A DNA stretch of 64,000 nt from the NCBI RefSeq assembly GCF_000744735.1, contig NZ_JQMM01000001.1:248001-312000 (forward strand), in the 5' to 3' direction. The position numbers were made by a program, and so were the translations under genes. Under the pieces are notes generated by a model, which saw only the letters and a program-made list of their open reading frames with translations, did no database searches and had not been told where the DNA came from. This document shows, one piece after another, positions 39,160 to 46,038 of the stretch (positions are counted from its first letter, which is position 1; every line of letters starts with the position of its first letter). Origin of the DNA: Porticoccus hydrocarbonoclasticus MCTG13d. GTDB taxonomy: Bacteria; Pseudomonadota; Gammaproteobacteria; Pseudomonadales; Porticoccaceae.

Positions 39160-39188
39160 TTGACAACATCCGGCAAAATCGAGAAAAT
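39160..39188 (+). promoter_or_regulatory. Sigma-70 promoter of tRNA-Met
   Basis: A perfect -35 TTGACA (39160-39165), a 17-bp spacer and -10 GAAAAT (39183-39188). Predicted start is near 39195, 16 bases before the tRNA. Confidence 0.6.
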
Positions 39189-39210
39189 TCGCGCCCGTTA
39201 TTCAGGCAAT

Positions 39211-39287
39211 GGCTACGTAGCTCAGCTGGTTAGAGCACAGCATTCATAATGCTGGGGTCGGTGGTTCAAGTCCACCCGTAGCTACCA
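39211..39287 (+). tRNA. tRNA-Met (anticodon CAT, elongator type), island attachment gene
   Basis: A complete 77-base cloverleaf with encoded CCA. Acceptor GGCTACG (39211-39217) pairs with CGTAGCT (39277-39283), the first pair being G-T; discriminator A; CCA 39285-39287. Anticodon stem CAGCA/TGCTG frames TTCATAA with anticodon CAT. The sequence is close to E. coli elongator tRNA-Met and lacks the GGG/CCC pairs of initiators. Its last 46 bases are repeated at 45702-45747. Confidence 0.96.
39242..39287 (+). repeat. Left attachment site (46-bp direct repeat within tRNA-Met)
   Basis: The bases from the anticodon stem to the CCA end are identical to 45702-45747. Because the left copy is part of the intact tRNA, the integrated element left the tRNA functional. 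Confidence 0.9.
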
Positions 39288-39321
39288 ATTTCTCCTTTAA
39301 AATCAGAATACTACGGACCTC

Positions 39322-39897
39322 TCAAACCGCCCCTCTACTCTCCCTTCGCCCGATTGCGGGGAATTTGCGGGAGTTTTCACTTCGTATCAAGGTCAAGGTC
39401 GGTGTTGACCGGTCTGACCAGCTCACTTTCTCTACCGCTTCAATCAATTCGCCGATTTCCGGCGATGAATAGTAAGTCGTGATCTGACCGTTTTTATGAC
39501 CTAGCAAAACCTGCCGCGTCTCATGACTCACACCTCTGGATCGTAACCGCCGTCCAAACGTGTGTTTCAGGTCATGCACCCGCACTTGAGGTAATCCTGC
39601 TTCCTCTCGTGCTCTTCGCCAGGCCTTGGTATTGATCCGGTCAGTGGGTTTGCCATTGGTATAGGTAAACACAAACTCCGGGTGCTTACCTCGCTGGCGA
39701 TTGATGACAGCACGTGCTTCTGTATTCATCACCACCAATCGATCTTCACCGTTTTTAACACCATTACCTGGAATCACAAAGACACTGGTTTTGAGTTCTG
39801 GAATCGACACTTCCCAATCTCATCGCAAACAAGTGACTTCCTGTTCCCGTAAACCCGTGTTGACCTTAAATAAAACCATCTCCCTCAATCGGAATAG
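39322..39897 (-). pseudogene. Tyrosine integrase, 5'-truncated and interrupted by a stop codon
   Basis: The C-terminal part (39322-39810) reads VRVHDLKHTFGRRL, then VLLGHKNGQITTYYSS, giving box II His and the Tyr nucleophile region of phage-type integrases. In the same frame upstream, LREMVLFKVNTGLREQEVTCLR carries the box I Arg, but it is cut off by a TGA at 39820-39822 where related integrases have Trp (R-W-D/E-W), and by a TAA at 39898-39900 further upstream. The N-terminal DNA-binding part is missing. The residue at the second box II position is Lys (HDLKHT), a variant common in this subfamily. The gene sits against the attachment site, as is usual. Confidence 0.85.
39354..39377. repeat. 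Paired TTGCGGG repeats near the left island end
   Basis: TTGCGGG at 39354-39360 and 39365-39371, 11 bp apart; the second is part of TTGCGGGAGTTTT (39365-39377), which recurs exactly at 45601-45613 near the other end. Candidate integrase arm or excisionase sites; they overlap the 3' coding end of the integrase remnant. Confidence 0.5.
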
Positions 39898-40055
39898 TTA
39901 CCTACTCTCGGTAGGCGAGATTTGCATAATGGGAGGAAATCCTAAAATATTATTCAGTGTTAGTTGACCACTACAAACCAGAGATGCTTGCAATTATGTT
40001 AAGGCCTTAAAAAATAGATAAAACCCTTTTGCCAATTTCGTGGCAGACCACTGAG

Positions 40056-40571
40056 CTAGTAGCCAGGAGGAATATTCAGGGCCCGTGCTTCTACTTTTTC
40101 CAGCTCGGCGTTAGGGTGATGGGCAAGAACTAGATTCTCTATCTCAATTACGCGATCTTTTGGTACGTCGATGAGCATGAGAAACTCTCCTCTTTCAATG
40201 GCTTGCTGAAAATCTTTGTGTCTTGAATTGGGTATTTCCAGAGCAATCATACTTCCCATAAACGACCCCACACCAGCACCAGCTGCCATACAGGCAAGTA
40301 ACGCCCCCCCTCCAATGGCAATACCGCCTGGAACGATCATGGAGACCAAACCTACCAAGAGACCAGATGCGGCTCCTAAGGGAATGCCCCGCTCAAAGGC
40401 AGCAAGAAAATCACTTTTTTGTAATAGCGATGCCTCGGGCAGATCTTCTAGCGCTACATCTGCTGAGGCAATTATGTGAATGTGCTTTTCCTCTACATCT
40501 GCCTGCTCCAGCTCCGTGACTATAGATCGACTTGTTTCTATATCGGGTACAAGAAAATAAATACGCTGCAT
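40056..40571 (-). CDS. DUF1269-type small membrane-associated stress protein
   Basis: 171 residues. It begins MQRIYFLVPDIETSRSIVTELEQADVEEKHIHIIA and continues LPEASLLQKSDFLAAFERG, both hallmarks of the DUF1269 group common in Pseudomonas relatives. A central glycine-rich hydrophobic stretch (about residues 65-115, GLLVGLVSMIVPGGIAIGGGALLA) looks like a glycine zipper that may insert in membranes, flanked by two ferredoxin-like halves. Function unknown. AGGAAGG precedes the ATG at 40571. Cargo of the island. Confidence 0.75.
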   Translation of the reverse strand: MQRIYFLVPDIETSRSIVTELEQADVEEKHIHIIASADVALEDLPEASLLQKSDFLAAFERGIPLGAASGLLVGLVSMIVPGGIAIGGGALLACMAAGAGVGSFMGSMIALEIPNSRHKDFQQAIERGEFLMLIDVPKDRVIEIENLVLAHHPNAELEKVEARALNIPPGY

Positions 40572-40915
40572 AATCGCCTTCCTGAATGTTGAAAAATGAA
40601 GATCTTTAACTACCACTATTAAGATATCAACCTTCACTGGTCGAATATCAACTCAATTTATTTTTTGAAGATAGTTTCTTTGGTTCAAGCCTACAATGAG
40701 ATGCATCAACAAATACAATATCACCGTGTAAATTATTGAAATAACTCTCGTCATACGATTTTTTCTACCTAAGCGACAATTAACTAAGTAAGAGCGAATA
40801 GCGTCTATTGCTCCAAAGGTAGCGGCACATTTACGAAGAGGATGACCTACAACACAACGGCACTCCAGATAGTGCATACCGAACAGCTCCGTATTAGCAT
40901 GTCTGAAAGAAACTC
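40572..40915. other. AT-rich gap between divergent island genes
   Basis: 344 bp. It holds the presumed promoters for the DUF1269 gene (leftward) and the ZIP gene (rightward). A 74-codon frame on the minus strand (40653-40877) has a C-terminal hydrophobic segment and GGAG 13 bases before its ATG, but no recognisable family; it may be a small membrane peptide or chance. I see no repeats or RNA genes. Confidence 0.4.
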
Positions 40916-41665
40916 ATGGTGTACCAAATGTTGCTATGGATAATCGGATTCAGTCTTTTGGGCAGCGTGGGTGCTGTCGCGGGTGCTGCCTTGTTTCTGT
41001 TATTCCCGAAAGGCATCCGTAGGATTCTTATTCCCTGCCTCATCAGCTATGCCACCGGCACACTGCTTGGTGCAGCATTCCTAGGCATGATCCCCGCTGC
41101 TCTTAAACTAGCCCCTGCGTTCACGGTCACATCGATGGTGCTGACCGGCATGGTACTATTTTTCGTGCTGGAGAAACTGGTGCTCTGGCGTCATTGCCAC
41201 GATAAAGCGTGTGAAGTACATGGGCGCGCAGCCCCGCTTATCCTGATCGGGGATGCCGTTCATAACTTTGTGGACGGTATTATGATTGCCACAGCGTTCC
41301 TCACCTCGATTCCCTTGGGGGTCGCCGCATCGCTGGCTGTGGTCGCACATGAGGTTCCACAAGAAGTGGGTGATTTCGCCATCTTGCTCGATAATGGCTA
41401 CGGCCGTACTAAAGCGATAGTTCTCAATGGGCTCTCAGCTGCCACTACACTGCCAGGTGCTGTGCTGGGCTATTTCTGGCTCGGAGAGACATACGCTGCA
41501 GTACCATATGTTCTGGCGATTTCCGCTGCAAGCTTCATCTACATCGCTGCAGCTGACCTCATCCCGGGACTGCATCGGAAAGTGAACACCGCTAACTCTC
41601 TGCGCCAACTCCTACTTTTGCTAGCAGGTATAGGCACGATCGCTATCTTTCATCACGGAGGATAA
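40916..41665 (+). CDS. ZIP family divalent metal transporter
   Basis: 249 residues with eight membrane segments. The metal path is in segment IV, LIGDAVHNFVDGIMIATAF (H-N-x-x-D-G), and segment V, VVAHEVPQEVGDFAILL (H-E-x-P-x-E), both intact. A His/Cys-rich cytoplasmic loop (WRHCHDKACEVHGR) may bind zinc. ZIP proteins bring Zn2+, Fe2+ or Mn2+ into the cytoplasm. It is followed after 3 bp by a DUF2202 protein, suggesting a two-gene metal module carried by the island. Confidence 0.92.
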   Translation: MVYQMLLWIIGFSLLGSVGAVAGAALFLLFPKGIRRILIPCLISYATGTLLGAAFLGMIPAALKLAPAFTVTSMVLTGMVLFFVLEKLVLWRHCHDKACEVHGRAAPLILIGDAVHNFVDGIMIATAFLTSIPLGVAASLAVVAHEVPQEVGDFAILLDNGYGRTKAIVLNGLSAATTLPGAVLGYFWLGETYAAVPYVLAISAASFIYIAAADLIPGLHRKVNTANSLRQLLLLLAGIGTIAIFHHGG

Positions 41666-41668
41666 AGC

Positions 41669-42133
41669 ATGAATACACTGACCGAAGTAGAAATCCATGC
41701 ACTTAACGAGGCGCTCGACGACGAGTATCATTCCTGGGCAACTTATGACCAAGTGATCGCTGACTTCGGTGAGGTGCGGCCCTTCAGCAACATCCGTGAA
41801 GCCGAGGCGCGTCATATCGAGGCCCTTTGCACGCTGTTTTCATTGTACGGATTGACAGTGCCCGAGAACCCTTGGCCGGGAAAGGTTGAGCGCTATGCAA
41901 GCCTGCAAGCAGCCTGTGAAGCCGGTGTATCCGCGGAGATTGCCAATGGTGAAATGTACGAGCGACTGATTGGGTCGAGCCAGCGCCCGAACATTGTCAT
42001 GGTGCTACGCAATCTCCAGGAGGCATCGCAGCAGCGACATTTACCTGCGTTTCAGCGATGCGCCCAACGTGGAGGGGGGCGGCCTGACGGTAGTGGTGAT
42101 GGGTGCCATAGGAACGGAAGGCGGCGGCCATGA
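41669..42133 (+). CDS. DUF2202 ferritin-like protein, possibly altered at the C-terminus
   Basis: 154 residues. A ferritin-like four-helix pattern: ALDDEYHSWATYDQVIADFGEVRPFSNIREAEARHIEAL with E-x2-x and E-x-x-H metal ligands, then EIANGEMYERLI and LQEASQQRHLPAFQRC. This is the DUF2202 family. Homologues usually end soon after the HLPAFxRC helix; here a Gly/Arg-rich tail (RGGGRPDGSGDGCHRNGRRRP) follows, unlike the rest, so a late frameshift is possible. It starts 3 bp after the ZIP gene, so metal handling is the likely role. Confidence 0.8.
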   Translation: MNTLTEVEIHALNEALDDEYHSWATYDQVIADFGEVRPFSNIREAEARHIEALCTLFSLYGLTVPENPWPGKVERYASLQAACEAGVSAEIANGEMYERLIGSSQRPNIVMVLRNLQEASQQRHLPAFQRCAQRGGGRPDGSGDGCHRNGRRRP

Positions 42134-42572
42134 TCGCTATTGCGGAGAGAGGCAGCGGTAGACCTTGATAAGTTGTTACGCAAAATTGAACCAACCAGTT
42201 AATGTGACCGCTTACTGTCACCTCTTGCTGGAGGCTATAATTAATCAGAGGGAAGGAAGGTAAAAAGTCTAAGATAATCGCCTTACAGACTGCTGCCCAT
42301 TATTTCGGTGGGTGAGATTCTATAATTCAGAACCGTTATTTTCTCTTCCCCCTTTCTTTGATACTTACTTCTTTTGACCATGAAGGTTACTTCTGGGTTG
42401 AGAATTTACACAATTGCATTCGAGGCGTCATGAGAAAACCTCAGTTCAGATGAAGTAAATTTAATCTGCCATAGATTTGGTGCAATGCGCGGCAAGAGCC
42501 AGTTTTCTTATCCAGACCAATCCTAAAGCCCCTTTGCTCACATTCAATGCCTTATTGACACTTCCAGACAGA

Positions 42573-42590
42573 TGTCGATTTTTTTTACAT
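42573..42590 (+). promoter_or_regulatory. Upstream activator-like site of the island PEP-CTERM gene
   Basis: TGTCGATTTTTTTTACAT resembles CGTCAGGTTTCTTTACA, which is found in the same orientation upstream of the other two PEP-CTERM genes (46790-46806 and 56439-56455, both on the strand of their gene). There are 107 bases between this site and the -24 GG. It is the most divergent of the three copies. Confidence 0.5.
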
Positions 42591-42592
42591 CA

Positions 42593-42602
42593 CCCCCCCC
42601 CC
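42593..42602. repeat. C10 homopolymer tract
   Basis: Ten consecutive C between the activator-like site and the sigma-54-like promoter. Such tracts are prone to slippage, which would change the spacing of site and promoter. Confidence 0.6.
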
Positions 42603-42695
42603 TAACCATGCTAACTATGGTTTGGCGGCACAATACTATATCCAACTCACTGTAATTGAAAAGTTTTAAGCGATTATCATTAAATATGCTTATGG

Positions 42696-42712
42696 TTGGC
42701 ATAAAACGTGCT
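42696..42712 (+). promoter_or_regulatory. Sigma-54-like promoter of the island PEP-CTERM gene
   Basis: TTGGCATAAAACGTGCT: GG at 42698-42699 and GC at 42710-42711 with 10 bp between, as RpoN requires. The -12 box is GTGC instead of TTGC. Predicted start near 42723, about 84 bases before the ATG. Confidence 0.6.
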
Positions 42713-42806
42713 TGTAGAAGAATATCAGTCTACCAAAGTAGGCTGAAAAGGTGTTCAACGCTATGCAGATATTCTGCTAAGCGCAAAAGTAGAAAGGGGA
42801 TTAACA

Positions 42807-44111
42807 ATGAAGCTAAAAAGCTATTTACGCCCAGCTCTAGCCATAGCGATTATGGGGTTTTCAGGCAGCCATGCGTTCGCTGGAGCTATAACTGGCTGGA
42901 ATCAGGGTAACGTGTCTTATTCCGGACCCGATAGCGATGGAAATTATTACAGCACTATCTACGACAAGGCTCCAGTAGATAGTGGTGCCAGCACCAACGG
43001 CTATATCAAATATACGCCTCCAGAAGGCGCATTTCCCGGCCTCAAGGTAGTCAACAACGCTGATCAAAATCCAGACAACCTCGACCCAGCTCCAGGCAAT
43101 CCGGTTGATAACTGCATCATGGCCGCCGGTCCTGCGAGCTGTAACTCTGAATTCCAGAGTGGCAAACGCTTCAAGCTTGATCGGACCGGCTTTAATCCGA
43201 TTGACTTGGTGCTTAATATGAGCGGCGAGTCCTTAACTGATAATGATGGCCTCTACAGGGTCTTCCAAAAGTACGGCAACAACACTGACAGCGCCTTGAG
43301 CGGATTTAGTATCAGCCTGGGATTCGGCATCGGAAACGACTTTATCTCATCCGGTGATGGTGACGGCCTGAGCTTCGTTGACTTTGGAGCCGACCCCAAG
43401 GAGAGCCAATTCAGCTCATTATTCGCTCAGGGACTTTTTGGTCCGGTTGATACTGAACGCGATCGCCCTCAAGGTTACTTCAGCGCAGAACGCAGTGGTT
43501 TCAACCTAGATTTGGTGACCGAGGACCTGTTTGAGACCAATGGTCTGTTTGGCGGCCAGAATGGCTATGAAGCCCTGTTCGGTGACTGGATGTCTTACTC
43601 AATGGCCCCGGATGGCTACTTTTACGATAATGACGGTGATCCTCTAACCGACGCAATCCTGATGGCGCACTACGATGATGCAACTGATAAATGGATCATG
43701 AATCGGGAGCTTGATGCTGATGGTGAGATCCTGACCTCAGCTGAAGGAAACGACGGCGACCAGTACAACGATGTGGCGGCTGTAGAGTCTGCATTGCAGG
43801 AACAGGCTAGCAATCTTACTCTTGCCGCATGCCCTGAGATACCAGTTGAGGGAGTCGCCTGTCTGGCCGGCGTTGGGGAGATTGAGGATCTCGCCAAGTT
43901 CAACGTGTCATACTTTATTGACCCTCTGCTCTTCAGCCTAAATGACTTGGCTTACACTGCATACGATGATCAGGCAAGCTTCACCTTACGCATCGAAGCC
44001 TGGGAAGCCTCGACAGTGCCAGCGCCCGGTGTCTTGGTACTCTTTGCGACAGGCCTAGGCCTACTGCTTGGTGTGCACCGCATCCGTCGCCGCAAAGATG
44101 TCACCATCTGA
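42807..44111 (+). CDS. PEP-CTERM-type sorted surface protein, choice-of-anchor F-like
   Basis: 434 residues. A signal peptide (residues 1-26, ending SHAFA) leads into a long acidic, Asp/Gly/Asn-rich extracellular domain with many DxDG-like stretches (GDGDGLSFVD, DNDGDPLTD), suggesting calcium binding. The C-terminus is a tripartite sorting signal: VPAPG, a hydrophobic helix VLVLFATGLGLLLG and a basic tail HRIRRRKD. VPAPG is a variant of the PEP motif used by exosortase. The body resembles the choice-of-anchor F family (from memory, not verified). AGAAAGGGG lies before the ATG. It lies on the mobile island yet has the same promoter type as the chromosomal PEP-CTERM genes. Confidence 0.8.
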   Translation: MKLKSYLRPALAIAIMGFSGSHAFAGAITGWNQGNVSYSGPDSDGNYYSTIYDKAPVDSGASTNGYIKYTPPEGAFPGLKVVNNADQNPDNLDPAPGNPVDNCIMAAGPASCNSEFQSGKRFKLDRTGFNPIDLVLNMSGESLTDNDGLYRVFQKYGNNTDSALSGFSISLGFGIGNDFISSGDGDGLSFVDFGADPKESQFSSLFAQGLFGPVDTERDRPQGYFSAERSGFNLDLVTEDLFETNGLFGGQNGYEALFGDWMSYSMAPDGYFYDNDGDPLTDAILMAHYDDATDKWIMNRELDADGEILTSAEGNDGDQYNDVAAVESALQEQASNLTLAACPEIPVEGVACLAGVGEIEDLAKFNVSYFIDPLLFSLNDLAYTAYDDQASFTLRIEAWEASTVPAPGVLVLFATGLGLLLGVHRIRRRKDVTI

Positions 44112-44221
44112 GTAAGCGATAGGTGTCATTCTTATCAGGAGCTGATGGCTACGGGATCCGTGGCCATCAGACCCGAGCTTGGTAGCTTCGATACCCTAGA
44201 TTACTAGTAGTACCGGTCGGC

Positions 44222-44536
44222 TCAACGTTTGCCGGCACCAGATCCTTTTCCATGTCTAATACCTTTGCCAGATTCCATCCCTTTCTTCTGGTTCTTCATT
44301 TGTTGTATCTGCTGGCGCTCTTGCTTCTGGACTTGCTTCATCTCCTTTGCTGGCTCCTGCCCCTGTCCTTTGCCAGCCCCCATTCCTTTCCCTTGGGTTT
44401 TCATCTCCCGTGTCTGCTGGCGCTCTTGCGTCTGAACTTGCTTCATCTCCTTTACTGGCTCCTGACTCTGAGCTGACGCTACCAAACCCCCGAAAAAGCA
44501 TAAACCCGTAAAAATAATGATGTAGCCGCTTTTCAT
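44222..44536 (-). CDS. Small secreted Gln/Lys-rich protein with tandem repeats
   Basis: 104 residues. Signal peptide (about residues 1-22, IIIFTGLCFFGGLVASAQS) followed by two 35-residue repeats, each starting EPxKEMKQVQxQERQQ and ending in KGMxxGKG. The repeats are highly charged, lack Cys and are predicted to be helical then Gly/Lys-rich. The C-terminus is strongly basic (GKGIRHGKGSGAGKR). No family recognised. The ATG at 44536 has GAGGAA in front. A similar character (secreted, Glu/Gln/Arg/Lys-rich with a Gly/Lys tail) is shared with the gene at 44902, which is divergent, so they may be a pair. Confidence 0.65.
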   Translation of the reverse strand: MKSGYIIIFTGLCFFGGLVASAQSQEPVKEMKQVQTQERQQTREMKTQGKGMGAGKGQGQEPAKEMKQVQKQERQQIQQMKNQKKGMESGKGIRHGKGSGAGKR

Positions 44537-44901
44537 AATATATTCCTCTTTAATCGCGAATAGGTCTTCTTTTATGAAGAGTTCAAGTAAAAACAATCTA
44601 ATTGTCAATGCAAGGAAGTAGGCTAGAAACCCAGTGGTGACCCCCTCTCACAGGAGGGATCACTCTAGCATTGGCACTGGCTTTATTGTCGCTGTATTTA
44701 CACTGGAAGATACAAAAATAGAGCACATAGGCATATATAAAATACTATTCAACAATTAAATCATATAGATAAAAAGACTAAGTAAAGTGACACTGACCCT
44801 TTTTATTGACTCAAATCATAAAAGTCCTTTGCTGGCAAGAAAAATTTACAAAAAAGGCTTAGCATCTTTAACTTACCTTTAAGAAAGTTGAGGAGTAAAA
44901 A
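44537..44901. other. AT-rich gap between two divergent small secreted protein genes
   Basis: 365 bp, notably AT-rich. It should hold both promoters: on the minus strand TTGACA near 44610 is a candidate -35. A TGGC at about 44833 lacks a correctly spaced GC, so there is no sigma-54 promoter. No RNA gene or repeat seen. Confidence 0.4.
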
Positions 44902-45267
44902 ATGAAGCAACAGTTGATTGCCCCGATCTTGGTTGGTCTTATTTCACTCTATACTGCTGGTACATTGGCGGGCGATATGGATCGCACGCAAGATGGAATG
45001 CAAACGCAGAGTCAGGTTCAGGACAGAATCTATGGTAGTCAGCTTATGACGGAAGAGGAGCGTAACGAGTATCGTAAGAAAATGGGTTCTGTTAAAACTG
45101 AGCAAGAACGAAACCAGATCCGCCATGAGCACCATGAACGCATGAAAAAGCGTGCTAAGCAGCAGGGCAAAACTTTGCCTGATGAGATGCCAGCAACAGG
45201 AGGGCACAGGGGAACTGGCGTGGGACAGGGTAGCGGCAAGGGTTTTGGTGGTAACAAAGACCGCTGA
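44902..45267 (+). CDS. Small secreted charged protein with a Gly-rich tail
   Basis: 121 residues. Signal peptide (residues 1-23, ending TLAGD). The mature part has QLMTEEERNEYRKKMGSVKTEQERNQIRHEHHERMKKRAKQQGKTLPDEMP, a pattern I recall in short uncharacterised periplasmic proteins of Proteobacteria, with the start Y-G-x-Q-L-M-T-E-E-E-R; then a Gly/Lys tail (GTGVGQGSGKGFGG). The His cluster HEHHERM could bind metal. AAAGTTGAGGAG precedes the ATG. A perfect hairpin lies 20 bp downstream. Function unknown. Confidence 0.75.
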   Translation: MKQQLIAPILVGLISLYTAGTLAGDMDRTQDGMQTQSQVQDRIYGSQLMTEEERNEYRKKMGSVKTEQERNQIRHEHHERMKKRAKQQGKTLPDEMPATGGHRGTGVGQGSGKGFGGNKDR

Positions 45268-45287
45268 TCCAGCTTTAGAGTGCGCTG

Positions 45288-45318
45288 CTAGTAAGCAACA
45301 GAGAAGGTTGCTTACTAG
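45288..45318 (+). repeat. Perfect 12-bp inverted repeat downstream of the small secreted protein gene
   Basis: CTAGTAAGCAAC (45288-45299) pairs exactly with GTTGCTTACTAG (45307-45318), loop of 7 bases. It has no T-tract, so it is a weak terminator or an mRNA-stabilising hairpin. Confidence 0.65.
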
Positions 45319-45600
45319 TGGAATGGATAGGAGCCGTGATCGAAAGCCAAGTCTATGAGGCTAGATATCGAGAGATGTTTTGGTTACCCCGCTCCCAGTA
45401 TTTAATCCAACTGTTTCCGAGTAGTGTTCGTTACTTTCGAATTAGTTGTTACAGGTCGGATGGCGGAAAGTAACGGGATCTTAAGCCCTGCTGATAATCT
45501 GATGACTTGATTAAGTGGCTCACAGTTATTGAAAGAACCCTCCATTTGTATTTATTACTACCCAAAAGTATGAATGATTCACAAGAAACCGAAAAATTAG

Positions 45601-45618
45601 TTGCGGGAGTTTTGCGGG
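45601..45618. repeat. Paired TTGCGGG repeats near the right island end
   Basis: TTGCGGG at 45601-45607 and 45612-45618, 11 bp apart, the same spacing as the pair at the left end; TTGCGGGAGTTTT (45601-45613) is identical to 39365-39377. They lie 83-100 bp inside the right attachment core. Confidence 0.5.
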
Positions 45619-45701
45619 AAATAGTCCCGCACTGTTGTGCTTTGTTGTGAGCGCCCGCATTAACAGTCAATAAAAACAATAAGTTATTGATATATATGCG
45701 A

Positions 45702-45747
45702 ATTCATAATGCTGGGGTCGGTGGTTCAAGTCCACCCGTAGCTACCA
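45702..45747 (+). repeat. Right attachment site (46-bp direct repeat of the tRNA-Met 3' end)
   Basis: Identical over 46 bp to 39242-39287, covering the anticodon arm to CCA. It is not a complete tRNA gene: the acceptor 5' strand and D arm are absent. Confidence 0.9.
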
Positions 45748-45986
45748 TTCCTTATACCCTACCTTTAACACTGATCCCGGCACGCCCCACATAACGGTCA
45801 AGGGCATTTTGACTCTGCAACGATCTCCCTAACCAGCACAACTCCCTATTTAACCGCGTTTAGCAATGCACCGATTTCAACTCACACTGTGACTTTGGGT
45901 GCCAGCCTATAAGCTGCAACCCCTATCGCTGCATCCAGGGGAGCTTCACTTGGCTGACTCGCATCGATTACAAAACAGGCGGATAT

Positions 45987-46015
45987 AAAAAAACCCGCAA
46001 TTAGCGGGTTTTTTT
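45987..46015. terminator. Bidirectional terminator after the PEP-CTERM gene at 46039
   Basis: AAAAAAACCCGC (45987-45998) pairs with GCGGGTTTTTTT (46004-46015), loop AATTA. T runs on both strands make it bidirectional; it ends the minus-strand PEP-CTERM gene. Confidence 0.88.
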
Positions 46016-46038
46016 ATTGACGCGAAGAGCCGCTGGTA

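Larger units (their letters stand above)
42134..42806. promoter_or_regulatory. Long upstream control region of the island PEP-CTERM gene
   Basis: 673 bp. No supported gene. The first 400 bases show nothing recognisable. Then come an upstream activator-like site (42573-42590), a run of ten C (42593-42602), an inverted repeat AACCAT/ATGGTT (42605 onward), and a sigma-54-like promoter (42696-42712). A short frame at 42656-42910 crosses the promoter and is not convincing. Confidence 0.5.
39242..45747. mobile_element. 6.5-kb genomic island inserted in the tRNA-Met 3' end
   Basis: Bounded by identical 46-bp direct repeats of the tRNA 3' end (39242-39287 and 45702-45747). A tyrosine integrase remnant lies directly inside the left boundary. 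The cargo is AT-richer than the flanking genes and has no housekeeping members: a DUF1269 protein, ZIP transporter, DUF2202 protein, a PEP-CTERM-type surface protein and two small secreted proteins. Paired TTGCGGG repeats lie inside both ends. The broken integrase suggests it can no longer excise by itself. Confidence 0.85.
45268..46038. other. Right end of the island and flanking chromosome without genes
   Basis: 771 bp. It contains the perfect 12-bp hairpin (45288-45318), the paired TTGCGGG repeats (45601-45618) with the inverted repeat TGCGGGA/TCCCGCA (45613-45631), the right attachment site (45702-45747) and the terminator of the following minus-strand gene (45987-46015). Nothing coding is supported on either strand. 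Confidence 0.6.

Noticed and set aside
40653-40877. A 74-codon minus-strand frame with a hydrophobic C-terminus
   Set aside because: Possible small membrane protein, but without a family match, and it occupies the only promoter space for two divergent genes; kept only as a remark.
42656-42910. An 84-codon frame just upstream of the island PEP-CTERM gene
   Set aside because: It spans the sigma-54-like promoter and overlaps the start of the real gene in another frame; the basic, domain-free product is not convincing.
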